56,067 nt of DNA from NCBI RefSeq assembly GCF_007176755.1, contig NZ_BJTV01000029.1, forward strand, positions 1 to 56,067. Direction: 5' to 3'. This DNA comes from Streptomyces sp. 1-11 (lineage in GTDB: Bacteria > Actinomycetota > Actinomycetes > Streptomycetales > Streptomycetaceae). Under the pieces are notes generated by a model, which saw only the letters and a list, made by a program, of their open reading frames with translations, was not told where the DNA came from and did no database searches. A program made the position numbers and the translations under genes. Of this stretch, positions 32,151-40,992 are shown one piece after another (position 1 is the stretch's first letter; each line of letters begins with the position of its first letter).

Positions 32151-35100
32151 GTGAGCAGCGATCGGGACGGGATCCGCGGGGGCTGGGCCACACCCGGCGA
32201 TGACCAGCCCGACGCGGAATCGGCCGTCGAGACCACCGGTGAGTTCACCATCGACTATGCCCCGCCCGCCTGGTACACGCAGAACGCGTCCGGGGCGCAG
32301 GGCGGTTCCGGCGACACCGGCGGCGCCCAGGGGGCCGGCACGGCCGGTGCCTCCGGGGCCGCTGCGGTGCCGCGGTTCCCGTCCGGGCCGCCCGACGCGG
32401 GACCGACTCCGCCGCCGTACCCGGCTCCGGCTGCCGGTACCGCGACGGCGGGCGGCCCGTACACCCCGCCGCCCGCTCCCCCGGCGCCCGCACCGGGTGC
32501 GCCCTTCGCGCCGCCCGTCTCCGCTCCGGCCGCTCCGTACGCCCAGCAGACCCCGGCGGGCGGCCCCGGAACGCCGTACGCCCCGCCCGCGCCGCCGACC
32601 GGGAACCCGGTTCCGGTGCCGCAACTGCCCGACGGGTTCGAGCCGCAGCAGCCTCCGCGGCCGGCCGAGCCGCCCCGGCAGGAGGACACCGCGCCGGTGG
32701 CGGAGCCGGAGCCGGGCAACGGGGACCTGGAGAGCGGGGCGACCATGCGGTTCTCCGCGGTCGCGCTGAAGCGCGAGTTGGACGAGATCGCGGAGCGCGT
32801 GGCCGCCGCGGAGCGGGCCACCGGGACCGCGGGCGAGGCTTCCGCGCCGAGTGCCGGCCCGGACACCGGGGAAGGCGAGGCCGCGGCTGAGGACGAGACC
32901 GCTTCCCCGGACGGCTCCCCCGAGGAGCGCGCCGACGGGAACGGCACCGGTGACGGCGGCTCCGAGGCCGCCGAGGTCACCGCGACGGCCGGGGAGGCCG
33001 AGGCAGCGTCCGCCGGCGCGGCCGCGTCCGCCGACCCGGAGGAGGTGGCGCGGCCCGCCGGGACCGCCGAGGCCGTTGCCGCCGACGCGGCGGACGGCAC
33101 AGCGGAGGACGAGGCGGGAGCCGCGACGGGCTCCACCCCCGAGGGCGCGGCCGACGAGGCCGCCGAGCCCGCCACCGCCGAGGCCGCTACCGCCGAGCTC
33201 GCCGACGCGTCCGCGCAGGACGGCACGACTGCCGCCGACGCACAGCCCGGTACGCCCGGGACCGGGGACGCCCCGGCGCAGGACGGCGAGCCCGAGGGCG
33301 CCGCTCCGCAGGCGGGTGACCCGCAGCCCGCCGTGCCCGGCGCACCCGCCGCGCCCGCCGGTCCGGCCGCTGCCGTCGCCCCCGAGGGCGCGCCGCCCGC
33401 CTGGGGACCGCCGCCGGCGCAGCAGCACGGGCTGCCTCCGCTGCCCCCGTCCTACCAGCCTGCCGCGCCCACGCCGGCCGCCCAGTGGCCCGCGCAGCCC
33501 GCGCCGCAGCAGCAGCCGGGCCCGATGCCGCCCGGTCAGGCGCAGCCTGCCGCCGCGCAGGGCCCCGGGGGCATGCCCGCGCAGCAGCCGCCGTTCCAGC
33601 CGCAGGCACCCCAGCCCGCGCCCGCCGCCTGGCACCAGCCCGGCCCGCCCCCGGCCGCCGGCGCTCCCGGCCACCCGGGCCCGGCGCCCGAGCAGCCCGG
33701 CGGCTACGGCTTCCCCCAGCAGGGACAGCAACACGCCCCTACCGGACCCAACCCGCCCGGCGGCTACGGCTTCCCCCAGCCCGGACAACCGCAGCCCAAC
33801 CCGGCCGCACCCCAGCCCCCACACCCCGGCACCCCCAACCCCCAGCAAGGCGGCTACGGCTTCCCCCAGCAGGGACAGCCCCACGCCCCCACCGGACCCA
33901 ACCCGCCCGGCGGCTACGGCTTCCCCCAGCCCGGACAACCGCAGCCGGCCGCGCAGGACGCGGAGACCGGGCCTGCGGGTCAGGCTCCGCAGCCGGCCGT
34001 CGATCCCCGGGCCGGCGCGGCATGGCCGCAGCCGATCCAGCACGACCAGCGGCAGCCGACCAACCCCGGTGCCGCGCCACTCGGTTACACGGCGGCCGTG
34101 GAGCTGTCCTCGGACCGGCTGCTCAACAACAAGCGCCAGAAGGCGAAGAGCGGCCGGCCCGCCGCTGTCGGGTCCCGGTTCAAGCTGGGCGGCAAGAAGG
34201 AGGAGGCCGAGCGCCAGCGGAAGCTGGAACTGATCCGCACGCCGGTGCTGTCCTGCTACCGGATCGCCGTCATCAGCCTCAAGGGCGGCGTCGGCAAGAC
34301 GACCACCACCACCGCCCTCGGCTCGACCCTCGCCTCCGAGCGGCAGGACAAGATCCTCGCGATCGACGCGAACCCGGACGCCGGCACGCTCGGCCGACGG
34401 GTGCGCCGGGAGACCGGGGCGACCATCCGCGACCTGGTCCAGGCGATCCCGTACCTGAACTCGTACATGGACATCCGGCGGTTCACGTCCCAGGCGCCCT
34501 CCGGTCTGGAGATCATCGCCAACGACGTCGACCCCGCCGTCTCGACCACGTTCAACGACGAGGACTACCGGCGCGCCATCGACGTGCTGGGCAGGCAGTA
34601 CCCGGTGATCCTCACCGACTCGGGCACAGGCCTGCTGTACAGCGCGATGCGCGGGGTGCTCGACCTCGCCGACCAGCTGATCATCATCTCGACGCCGTCC
34701 GTCGACGGGGCCAGCAGCGCCAGCACCACGCTGGACTGGCTGTCCGCGCACGGGTACGCCGACCTGGTGTCCCGGTCGATCACGGTCATCTCCGGGGTGC
34801 GCGAGACCGGCAAGATGATCAAGGTCGAGGACATCGTGTCCCACTTCGAGACCCGCTGCCGCGGGGTGATCGTGGTGCCCTTCGACGAGCACCTGGCCGC
34901 CGGCGCCGAGGTGGACCTCGACATGATGCGGCCGAAGGTGCGGGAGTCGTACTTCAACCTCGCGGCCATGGTCGCCGAGGACTTCGTACGGCACCAGCAG
35001 ATGCACGGCCTGTGGACCAACGACGGCAACCCGCCGCCGGTGGCCGCCCCGCCGATGCCGGGCCAGGCCACGCCGGGCCAGCCGTATCCCGGTCAGCCGT

Positions 35101-35450
35101 ACCCGGGTCAGCCGTACCCCGGTCAGCCGGTGCCCGGTCAGCCGACGCCGGAGCAGCCGTACCCCGGTCAGGCCTATCCCGGTCAGGCCTATCCCGGTCA
35201 GCCCCACCCCGGCCAGCCCTATCCCCCGCAGCAGGGCGGCCAGCCGTACCCGCAGCAGCCTTACCCGCAGCAGCCGGGTCAGGCACAGCCGTACCCGCAG
35301 CAGCAGGCACAGCCCCATCCCCAGGGCGCGCCCGCCCAGCCGTACCCGCCCCAGCAGCCCGGGCAGCAGCCCCAGGCGCAGCCGCCTCAGCAGCCCGGGC
35401 AGCCCCAGGCACAGCCGCAGCAGCCTCCGCAGGCTCCGCCGCAGCAGTAG
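32151..35450 (+). CDS. Proline-rich MinD/ParA-like ESX ATPase (EspI type)
   Basis: The 1099-residue protein has three parts. The first is a disordered Pro/Gly/Ala/Glu-rich N-terminus of about 650 residues, which includes a 50-residue duplication. The second is a MinD/ParA-type ATPase domain (about 700-960) with deviant Walker A KGGVGKT at 711-717, a FNDEDYRRAIDVL helix and the VILTDSGTGLL Walker B region. The third is a PGQPY-repeat tail. Start GTG with a perfect AGGAGG four bases upstream. Large proline-rich proteins ending in such an ATPase occur in mycobacterial ESX loci (EspI), where they are thought to regulate secretion. A second FSAVALKREL segment near residue 200 looks ordered. Confidence 0.85.
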   Translation: MSSDRDGIRGGWATPGDDQPDAESAVETTGEFTIDYAPPAWYTQNASGAQGGSGDTGGAQGAGTAGASGAAAVPRFPSGPPDAGPTPPPYPAPAAGTATAGGPYTPPPAPPAPAPGAPFAPPVSAPAAPYAQQTPAGGPGTPYAPPAPPTGNPVPVPQLPDGFEPQQPPRPAEPPRQEDTAPVAEPEPGNGDLESGATMRFSAVALKRELDEIAERVAAAERATGTAGEASAPSAGPDTGEGEAAAEDETASPDGSPEERADGNGTGDGGSEAAEVTATAGEAEAASAGAAASADPEEVARPAGTAEAVAADAADGTAEDEAGAATGSTPEGAADEAAEPATAEAATAELADASAQDGTTAADAQPGTPGTGDAPAQDGEPEGAAPQAGDPQPAVPGAPAAPAGPAAAVAPEGAPPAWGPPPAQQHGLPPLPPSYQPAAPTPAAQWPAQPAPQQQPGPMPPGQAQPAAAQGPGGMPAQQPPFQPQAPQPAPAAWHQPGPPPAAGAPGHPGPAPEQPGGYGFPQQGQQHAPTGPNPPGGYGFPQPGQPQPNPAAPQPPHPGTPNPQQGGYGFPQQGQPHAPTGPNPPGGYGFPQPGQPQPAAQDAETGPAGQAPQPAVDPRAGAAWPQPIQHDQRQPTNPGAAPLGYTAAVELSSDRLLNNKRQKAKSGRPAAVGSRFKLGGKKEEAERQRKLELIRTPVLSCYRIAVISLKGGVGKTTTTTALGSTLASERQDKILAIDANPDAGTLGRRVRRETGATIRDLVQAIPYLNSYMDIRRFTSQAPSGLEIIANDVDPAVSTTFNDEDYRRAIDVLGRQYPVILTDSGTGLLYSAMRGVLDLADQLIIISTPSVDGASSASTTLDWLSAHGYADLVSRSITVISGVRETGKMIKVEDIVSHFETRCRGVIVVPFDEHLAAGAEVDLDMMRPKVRESYFNLAAMVAEDFVRHQQMHGLWTNDGNPPPVAAPPMPGQATPGQPYPGQPYPGQPYPGQPVPGQPTPEQPYPGQAYPGQAYPGQPHPGQPYPPQQGGQPYPQQPYPQQPGQAQPYPQQQAQPHPQGAPAQPYPPQQPGQQPQAQPPQQPGQPQAQPQQPPQAPPQQ
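33699..33946 (+). repeat. 150-bp tandem duplication inside the proline-rich region
   Basis: ggcggctacggcttcc recurs at 33699 and 33849. The two units are nearly identical in DNA over about 100 bases and each contains the internal GGYGFPQ...GGYGFPQPGQ pair. The duplication is in frame (50 residues) and DNA identity including third positions suggests a recent event. Confidence 0.8.
35058..35225 (+). repeat. PGQPY-encoding 15-bp repeats
   Basis: About ten in-frame units of roughly 15 bp encode PGQPY or close variants (PGQAY, PGQPV, PGQPH) directly after the ATPase domain. The third positions vary, so these are older than the 150-bp duplication. They form a flexible C-terminal tail. Confidence 0.8.
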
Positions 35451-35474
35451 GCCCGGGCCGGGGGTGTCACGACG

Positions 35475-35509
35475 AAGGGCGGCCGGTGCGCATCGCACCG
35501 GCCGCCCTT
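35475..35509. terminator. Bidirectional terminator between the ESX ATPase gene and ribF
   Basis: Perfect 16-bp arms aagggcggccggtgcg (35475-35490) and cgcaccggccgccctt (35494-35509) with a three-base loop (four or more if the top pair opens) lie between the convergent genes. This marks the right edge of the ESX locus. Confidence 0.85.
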
Positions 35510-35525
35510 CCATGTGCTCGGGGCT

Positions 35526-36473
35526 CTACGCCTCCGCGGCCACGATCTCCCGGCAGCGCTTCACGTCGTCGGCCATCTGCTCCAGCAGCGCCTCGAGCGA
35601 CTCGAACTTCGCCTGGCCGCGGACGTAGGCGACGAAGTCGACGGCGACGTGCAGGCCGTACAGGTCGAGGCCGACGCGGTCGATGGCGTACGCCTCCACC
35701 GTGCGCTCGGTGCCGTCGAACTGCGGGTTGGTGCCGACCGAGATCGCGGCCGGCATGATCTCGTCCTGCGCGTGCAGATAGCCGGCGTACACGCCGTCGG
35801 CGGGGATCGCGGTGTGCGGGAGCGTCTCCACGTTGGCCGTGGGGAAGCCCAGCTCGCGGCCGCGCTGGGCGCCGCGCACCACCACGCCCTCCACCCGGTG
35901 CGGACGGCCGAGGATCTCGCGGGCGCCGGTCACGTCTCCCTCGGCGACCAGGCGCCGGGTCAGGGTCGAGGAGAACGGCTCGCCGCCGCCCGCCTCGCCG
36001 GTGACGTACAGGTCGACGACCTCGACCTCGAAGTCGTAGGTCTTGCCCTGCTCGGTGAGGAAGCCGACGTCGCCGGCGGCCTTGTGGCCGAAGCGGAAGT
36101 TCGGGCCCTCGACGACCGCCTTGGCGTGCAGCTTGTCGACCAGGACCTTGACCACGAAGTCCGCGGGCGACAGCTTCGAGAACTCGGTCGTGAAGGGGAG
36201 GATCAGGACCGCGTCGACGCCCAGCTCGGTCATCAGCTCGGCCCGGCGGTGGTGCGGGGCGAGCAGCGGCGGGTGGCTGCCGGGGCGGACGACCTCGCTG
36301 GGGTGCGGGTCGAAGGTGACGACGACGGCCGGGACGCCCAGCTCGCGGGCGCGGTCGACGGCGTGCTTGATGATGAGCTGGTGGCCGCGGTGGACGCCGT
36401 CGTAGGACCCGATGGTGACGACGCTGCGCCCCCAGTCCTGGGGGATGTCCTCCAAGCCACGCCAGCGCTGCAC
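35526..36473 (-). CDS. ribF: Bifunctional riboflavin kinase/FMN adenylyltransferase
   Basis: RibF converts riboflavin to FMN and then FAD. The 315-residue product has an N-terminal nucleotidyltransferase domain with GSYDGVHRGHQ (the HxGH signature) and FDPHP, and a C-terminal riboflavin kinase domain with RGRELGFPTANV (about residues 210-221) and DGVYAGY. Start GTG at 36473, with GAGGAG eight bases upstream. It sits between the ESX ATPase gene (convergent) and the large NTPase gene upstream on the same strand. In other Streptomyces it lies close to truB as part of the translation gene neighbourhood. Confidence 0.96.
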   Translation of the reverse strand: MQRWRGLEDIPQDWGRSVVTIGSYDGVHRGHQLIIKHAVDRARELGVPAVVVTFDPHPSEVVRPGSHPPLLAPHHRRAELMTELGVDAVLILPFTTEFSKLSPADFVVKVLVDKLHAKAVVEGPNFRFGHKAAGDVGFLTEQGKTYDFEVEVVDLYVTGEAGGGEPFSSTLTRRLVAEGDVTGAREILGRPHRVEGVVVRGAQRGRELGFPTANVETLPHTAIPADGVYAGYLHAQDEIMPAAISVGTNPQFDGTERTVEAYAIDRVGLDLYGLHVAVDFVAYVRGQAKFESLEALLEQMADDVKRCREIVAAEA

Positions 36474-36536
36474 TGTGACCGCTCCTCGAACCCTTGTCCG
36501 TGTCTACCGTTGACCTCTTGTGCAGGTCTAAGGGTG

Positions 36537-36570
36537 CCATGCCGGGTGCCCGGCGCCCGCATCGGCATGG
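36537..36570 (-). terminator. Hairpin after the large NTPase gene
   Basis: ccatgccg (36537-36544) and cggcatgg (36563-36570) form a perfect 8-bp outer stem, and the interior can pair further (ggg/ccc). It begins about 34 bases after the stop of the leftward gene and before the ribF leader. Confidence 0.5.
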
Positions 36571-36603
36571 AGGCTGTGACCGGGCGCACGTTCCCCGGGC
36601 AGG

Positions 36604-39600
36604 TCAGGCCGGTACGCGCACGCCGGCCAGGCTGTCGATCATGCGGTGGGCGCTCGGGCCCACCACCGCGGCCCAGTCGTCCGGGGCCTCGCCCAGCCAG
36701 CGTGCCATCCGGGCGGCGAAGCCGGGCGCGTGCCGGGCTAGGTCGACCAGGGCGCAGTCGAAGCGGGTGGCCCCGTCGGGGGTGCGGACGAGGAGCAGGC
36801 CGGTGCGGTGGACCAGTGCGCGCAGCTCCGCCTCCCGGCCGTCCCCGTGCGGGGCCGCCGCGTACAGGACGGCGTCCAGGACGGCCGGCTCCCGCTCCTT
36901 GGTGAGCAGAAGGTCCAGCAGCTCGCGGCGCAGCGGCCGGGAGGCGGGGGCCCCGGGGTCGGCGAGGACGGTGGCGAGGGCCGCCCGGACCTCTTTCGGG
37001 CCGTCGTCGAGCAGTGCGGTGACCAGGGGCAGCAGGACGGGGCGGGCGGCGGGCCCCCGGTCCAGGCAGCGGTCGACGTAGTCGGCCGCGGGGCCGGCCA
37101 GCTCCGGGCGCGGCTCGACCACCTCCCGGACGAGGGCGGCGACCGGGCCGGCCCCGGCGAGGGGGGTGACGTCGGCGAGCGTGCGCAGCACCTCACCGGC
37201 GTCCGGGCCGCCACAGCCGCTCAGCCGGGCGCGGAACGCCTCCAGGACCGGCTCGGGGTGGGTGTTCAGGGCGGGGAGCAGGGCGGCGGGCGGGAACAGC
37301 GGATCGCCGTCGGCGAAGTGGCGCAGGGCGTCGGTCAGGTGCCGGGCGCGGCTCTCGGGGTCGCCGACCAGGAGGGCCAGGGCGCCGCCGTGCAGGGCGC
37401 GGTCGGCGGGGCGGGCGAGCAGGGCGAGGGCCGCGTAGCGCAGCAGCTGCCGGTCGGTCGCCGAGTGGACGTGCGGGGCGGTGCGCAGCCCGGCCGCGAC
37501 GGCGGCGGCGCGGCGTGCGGGGCGCTCGTCGTGCGCCCAGCGGTCGACGGCCCGGCAGAGCGCCGGGGGCTCGTCCTCGGCGAGCACGGCGAGCAGCTCG
37601 TCCGCGCGCGGGTGCACGCCGGCTACGAGCGCCTCGGTCAGCTCGTCCAGCGCCGCGTGCCGGTGGGTGTGCAGCAGCGCCTGCGCGGCGGTCGCCACGG
37701 TGGCGTGCGGGGTCGCGGGCAGCGGCCGTTCGTCGTCGAACCAGCCGGTCAGGTACGGCTGTACGGTGCCGGGCTCGGCGGCCAGCAGCCGTGCCACGGC
37801 GTCGAGGTAGCGCCCCGCGGTGTCGGCCGGATCCGGTGGCGCGGTGTCCGCCAGGACCAGCTCGCGCAGCAGCGAGAGGCGCTCCTCGGCCGGTACGGGC
37901 AGCGCGGTCCAGAAGGCGGGCCCGAACTCGCGTGCCACCGGCCGCTGTTCGCGGCGCCAGGCGACGATGTGGTCGGCGAGGACGCGCAGCACCCCGGTGT
38001 ACGGCGTCGCGTCCGGGACAGCCAGCAGGGTGCGGGCGAGGAGGCGGGCGGGCCACCAGGCACTGGGCTCCAGGTCCAGGGCGTCCGTCAACTCGGCCAG
38101 TCGGAACGTGAGTTCGCGGGGGCCCTGCTGACGGGCGAGGAGGAGCAGGGCCTGGACCACCGGGCCGGCGCGGTGGCGGGGCAGCGGCTCAAGGTGCGGG
38201 TCCCGGGGGGCGCGGGGGCGGTGGACGAGGACGTCGAGGGCCTCGTCGAGGTCGAGGTGCGTGCCCTGGAGCCAGTCGGCCAGTTCCTCGTGGGCGAAGC
38301 GGTAGCCGTCGCCGGCCGGGACCAGCAGGCCTTCGGCGAGGACGGCGCAGGCCCAGCCGGTACCGCCGCCCAGCCTCGCCGGGGCGCGCCCCCAGGGGAA
38401 CAGCGCCTCGAAGGACTCGCGGTCCAGCTCGCCCCGTCCGGTGCCGAGGCTGCGCCGGGCGGCCTCGTGCACCTGCCCGGCCACCCGGGCGGCGAGCCGC
38501 CGTACGGCCGTGCCGCGCAGGCCGTTCTCGGCGGCGAGGCGGACCGCGACCCGCAGGCACATCAGATCCAGGTGGGCGGCGAACACCTCGTGCCGGTCGA
38601 CGGGCCCGGCGGGCGGGGCGCCCGGGAGGGCGGCACGGACCTCGGCGAGCAGGCGCAGGGTGAGCGGGTGCCAGGCGTCGCGGCCGTCGAGCGCTCCGTC
38701 CGGGATGCCGTAGCGGGCGCGGGCCTCGCGGGCCTCCTCCTGGGTGAGACCGGTGAGCCGCACGCACGGCGGCGGGCTCGCGTCGTCCGTCGCCGTGGGC
38801 GCGGGCGTGTGCAGCAGGCCGGCGGGGAACTCGGCCCCGGCGTGCTCCCAGTACTCCTCCCGGCAGGCCACCACCAGCCGTGCCCCGATCTCCCGCAGCC
38901 AGCGCGCCGTGTTTCCGGTCCACTCGGGCAGCCGGCGGGCGAGGGCGGGCGGCATCTCCTCCGGCGCGTCGAGCAGGAGCAGCAGCGGGCGCCCGGCCCG
39001 CCGTGCGAGGCCGGCCAGCCGTTCGGGGGTGGGGGCGGCGAGGCAGGCGGGCGGCGCCGAGGGCCCGGCCGCGGCGACGCGGGCGGCGCGGGCCAGGCCG
39101 CGCCGCACGGCGTCGGCCAGGGACTCGTCGGCGTCCTCCAGGTCGGCGCCGCGCAGCCACAGGGTGGGGCCGGGGAGCTCCGCCCGGTGGCGGCGGGCGG
39201 CGAGGGCCCCCAGTTCCGTCGTACGTCCGCTGCCCGGGGCGCCGACGAGACCGAGCACGGCGGGGCCTGCGCCGGCATCGGCGCCGGCGTCTGCGAAGGC
39301 GCTCAGCTCGTTCGCCACGCGCTGCCGTGCCACCGGCCGCGCCGCGGCGAGGCCGGTGGCGCCGGTGCGGCCGGCCGGTGCGCCGGGCGGTCCGTCCCGG
39401 CACACCGAAGCGGCGGTCAGTTCCAGGACACCGGCCAGGTTGAGGTCGGCCCCGTAGGCGGGCACGGTCGCCGCGTTGCGGTCGAGCAGTTCGGCGAGCG
39501 GGCCCTGCGGCGCCGGCCGCAGCGGCACCGCGAAGCCGGTGTCGCGCCGGGCGGAGTGCAGGGCGGTGCCGAGCACCGCGAGCACCGCGCCGGTCCCGGC

Positions 39601-40698
39601 GTCGAGCACCGGTCCGCCGGCCGCGCCGCCACCGGGCCGCAGCGCGTCCTGGCCCGCCGTGCCGATGGCCAGCTCCAGGGCGTCGTCGATGAGGTGGAAG
39701 CGGTCGGTGGCGGTGTACGTGGCCTGGGTGGCGGCGAGCACCCGTGCCTCGCGCCAGCGGCCGGCGGCGACGCGGACGTAGGTGCCGGCCTCGACCCGTT
39801 CGCGCACCGTCAGCGGCAGCGGAGCCAGGTCCAGCCCTTCTGTGCGGATCAGGGCCAGGCCGAGCGCGGGCAGCGCGGTGACGGCCTCGGCACCGACCAG
39901 ACAGGTGCGCTGCCCGGCGGCGTGCAGCACGAGCCGGCCAAGCCCGTCGACGGCCTCGTGAGCGGTGAGGAGGGTGCCGTGGTGATCAACCGGAACGCCC
40001 ACGCCCCGGGGCCGCCCGGCCAGGTCACGGATCCGTACGAGCCCGTCGAGCCCGGGACGGTCCGGGCCGCCCGCACGACCGGGAGCGGCGGCCCGCCGCG
40101 GAACGGCCGGCAGGCTCGGTCCACCGGCCCGGCCAGGATCACCGGCCGCGCCCGGAACGGGCGGTCGGCTCGGCCCGCCCGCGCGGCCGGCGTCCCCGGT
40201 TCCACCCGGCTCACCGGCCACCCCCGGACCGCTCGCGGTAGTGGGCTCACCGGAGCCGTTCGAAGCCGCTGCCGAGTCCGGGGCGCCGGTCCCGCCCCGG
40301 CCTCCGGTGCGGCCGTGGACGCCAGTCCGCCCCAGGTCACCGACGCCGTTGGAGACCCCGGTCCGACCGGGAACGGAGTCCTCGCCGGGGACGCAAGGTG
40401 CGGCCAGGGCCGGGATCCAGCCCGGCAGGCCCACCCAGCTCGCGTGGAGGTTGCGGGCCGGGACGCCGATCCCGCCCGGGCCACCACCGCCCGTGACCGG
40501 AGTGCCGACGACGCTCGGATGACCGCTCGCCTCCGGGGCGCCGTCGAGGAACGCGGACCGGGCCGGGACGTCGACGGCACCCGCGGGCGGGTTGGGGCCG
40601 GCCGGGGCAGCGGCCCCGCTCGGGCCGGCTCCGCTGCCGTCCTCCCGGGCGCGGGCGAAGGCGTCGGTGGGTCCTGACTCTTCGTCCCGTCCCGTCAT
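36604..40698 (-). CDS. Pseudo-trypsin / STAND-like NTPase / helical-repeat protein
   Basis: This 1364-residue protein has four parts: a Pro/Gly/Ala-rich N-terminus (1-210); a trypsin-fold domain (about 215-415); an NTPase (about 440-690) with P-loop GAPGSGRTT at 486-494 and Walker B LLLLLDAPEE (D577); and about 670 residues of alpha-helical repeats. In the trypsin fold His247 is kept (LLTAHEAV), but the aspartate position is Gly280 (ALGLALIRT) and the serine position Ala360 (GAAGGP for GDSGGP), so it should be inactive. The P-loop has Arg492 instead of Lys. The start is the ATG at 40698, with GGGAGGG upstream. Trypsin plus STAND NTPase combinations occur in actinobacterial conflict or signalling proteins. 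A sensing role is inference. Confidence 0.8.
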   Translation of the reverse strand: MTGRDEESGPTDAFARAREDGSGAGPSGAAAPAGPNPPAGAVDVPARSAFLDGAPEASGHPSVVGTPVTGGGGPGGIGVPARNLHASWVGLPGWIPALAAPCVPGEDSVPGRTGVSNGVGDLGRTGVHGRTGGRGGTGAPDSAAASNGSGEPTTASGPGVAGEPGGTGDAGRAGGPSRPPVPGAAGDPGRAGGPSLPAVPRRAAAPGRAGGPDRPGLDGLVRIRDLAGRPRGVGVPVDHHGTLLTAHEAVDGLGRLVLHAAGQRTCLVGAEAVTALPALGLALIRTEGLDLAPLPLTVRERVEAGTYVRVAAGRWREARVLAATQATYTATDRFHLIDDALELAIGTAGQDALRPGGGAAGGPVLDAGTGAVLAVLGTALHSARRDTGFAVPLRPAPQGPLAELLDRNAATVPAYGADLNLAGVLELTAASVCRDGPPGAPAGRTGATGLAAARPVARQRVANELSAFADAGADAGAGPAVLGLVGAPGSGRTTELGALAARRHRAELPGPTLWLRGADLEDADESLADAVRRGLARAARVAAAGPSAPPACLAAPTPERLAGLARRAGRPLLLLLDAPEEMPPALARRLPEWTGNTARWLREIGARLVVACREEYWEHAGAEFPAGLLHTPAPTATDDASPPPCVRLTGLTQEEAREARARYGIPDGALDGRDAWHPLTLRLLAEVRAALPGAPPAGPVDRHEVFAAHLDLMCLRVAVRLAAENGLRGTAVRRLAARVAGQVHEAARRSLGTGRGELDRESFEALFPWGRAPARLGGGTGWACAVLAEGLLVPAGDGYRFAHEELADWLQGTHLDLDEALDVLVHRPRAPRDPHLEPLPRHRAGPVVQALLLLARQQGPRELTFRLAELTDALDLEPSAWWPARLLARTLLAVPDATPYTGVLRVLADHIVAWRREQRPVAREFGPAFWTALPVPAEERLSLLRELVLADTAPPDPADTAGRYLDAVARLLAAEPGTVQPYLTGWFDDERPLPATPHATVATAAQALLHTHRHAALDELTEALVAGVHPRADELLAVLAEDEPPALCRAVDRWAHDERPARRAAAVAAGLRTAPHVHSATDRQLLRYAALALLARPADRALHGGALALLVGDPESRARHLTDALRHFADGDPLFPPAALLPALNTHPEPVLEAFRARLSGCGGPDAGEVLRTLADVTPLAGAGPVAALVREVVEPRPELAGPAADYVDRCLDRGPAARPVLLPLVTALLDDGPKEVRAALATVLADPGAPASRPLRRELLDLLLTKEREPAVLDAVLYAAAPHGDGREAELRALVHRTGLLLVRTPDGATRFDCALVDLARHAPGFAARMARWLGEAPDDWAAVVGPSAHRMIDSLAGVRVPA

Positions 40699-40902
40699 GG
40701 CCGTACCCTCCCCGCCCGTTCCGCGTGCCCGCGTGCCCTCGTGCCCTCGTCCTCGACGGTAGGCGGGGAAGATCAGCGGGGCAGTTCGCGAGGCGAAAGC
40801 GCCCCCCTCCACTCCCCCGGTTCACTCCGAGCGCCCGCCCGGACGGGTGAATGAGCGGGGGCGGCCGGAGACAGTCTTGAGGTGGGGGAACCGAGGGGGG
40901 AC

Positions 40903-40947
40903 CGTGGAGCGGCGGCAGTGGTAGTGCACCGTGGCCGCCGCTCCACG
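40903..40947 (-). terminator. Terminator after truB
   Basis: Perfect 14-bp arms cgtggagcggcggc (40903-40916) and gccgccgctccacg (40934-40947) enclose a 17-base loop with some internal pairing, 46 bases after the truB stop. The remaining spacer up to the large NTPase gene must hold that gene's promoter, which I cannot define. Confidence 0.75.
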
Positions 40948-40992
40948 GGCAGGCCTCGCGGGCCGGCGGGACGCCGGGTCCCGGTCGGGCCG

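Noticed and set aside
35058..35225. Regular short repeats considered as a possible CRISPR array
   Set aside because: They are contiguous in-frame PGQPY codons inside a protein, with no unique spacers of constant length and no cas genes.
30864..35513. Long minus-strand open frame opposite eccE, its partner gene and the ESX ATPase
   Set aside because: Its product is a low-complexity Gly/Arg/Val shadow of the proline-rich plus-strand gene, while the plus-strand genes have clear family motifs.
36808..40677. Very long open frame on the plus strand (about 1290 codons)
   Set aside because: It is antisense to the NTPase gene, has no ribosome site, and its composition is what a GC-rich coding strand produces in reverse. 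The minus-strand gene has recognisable domains.
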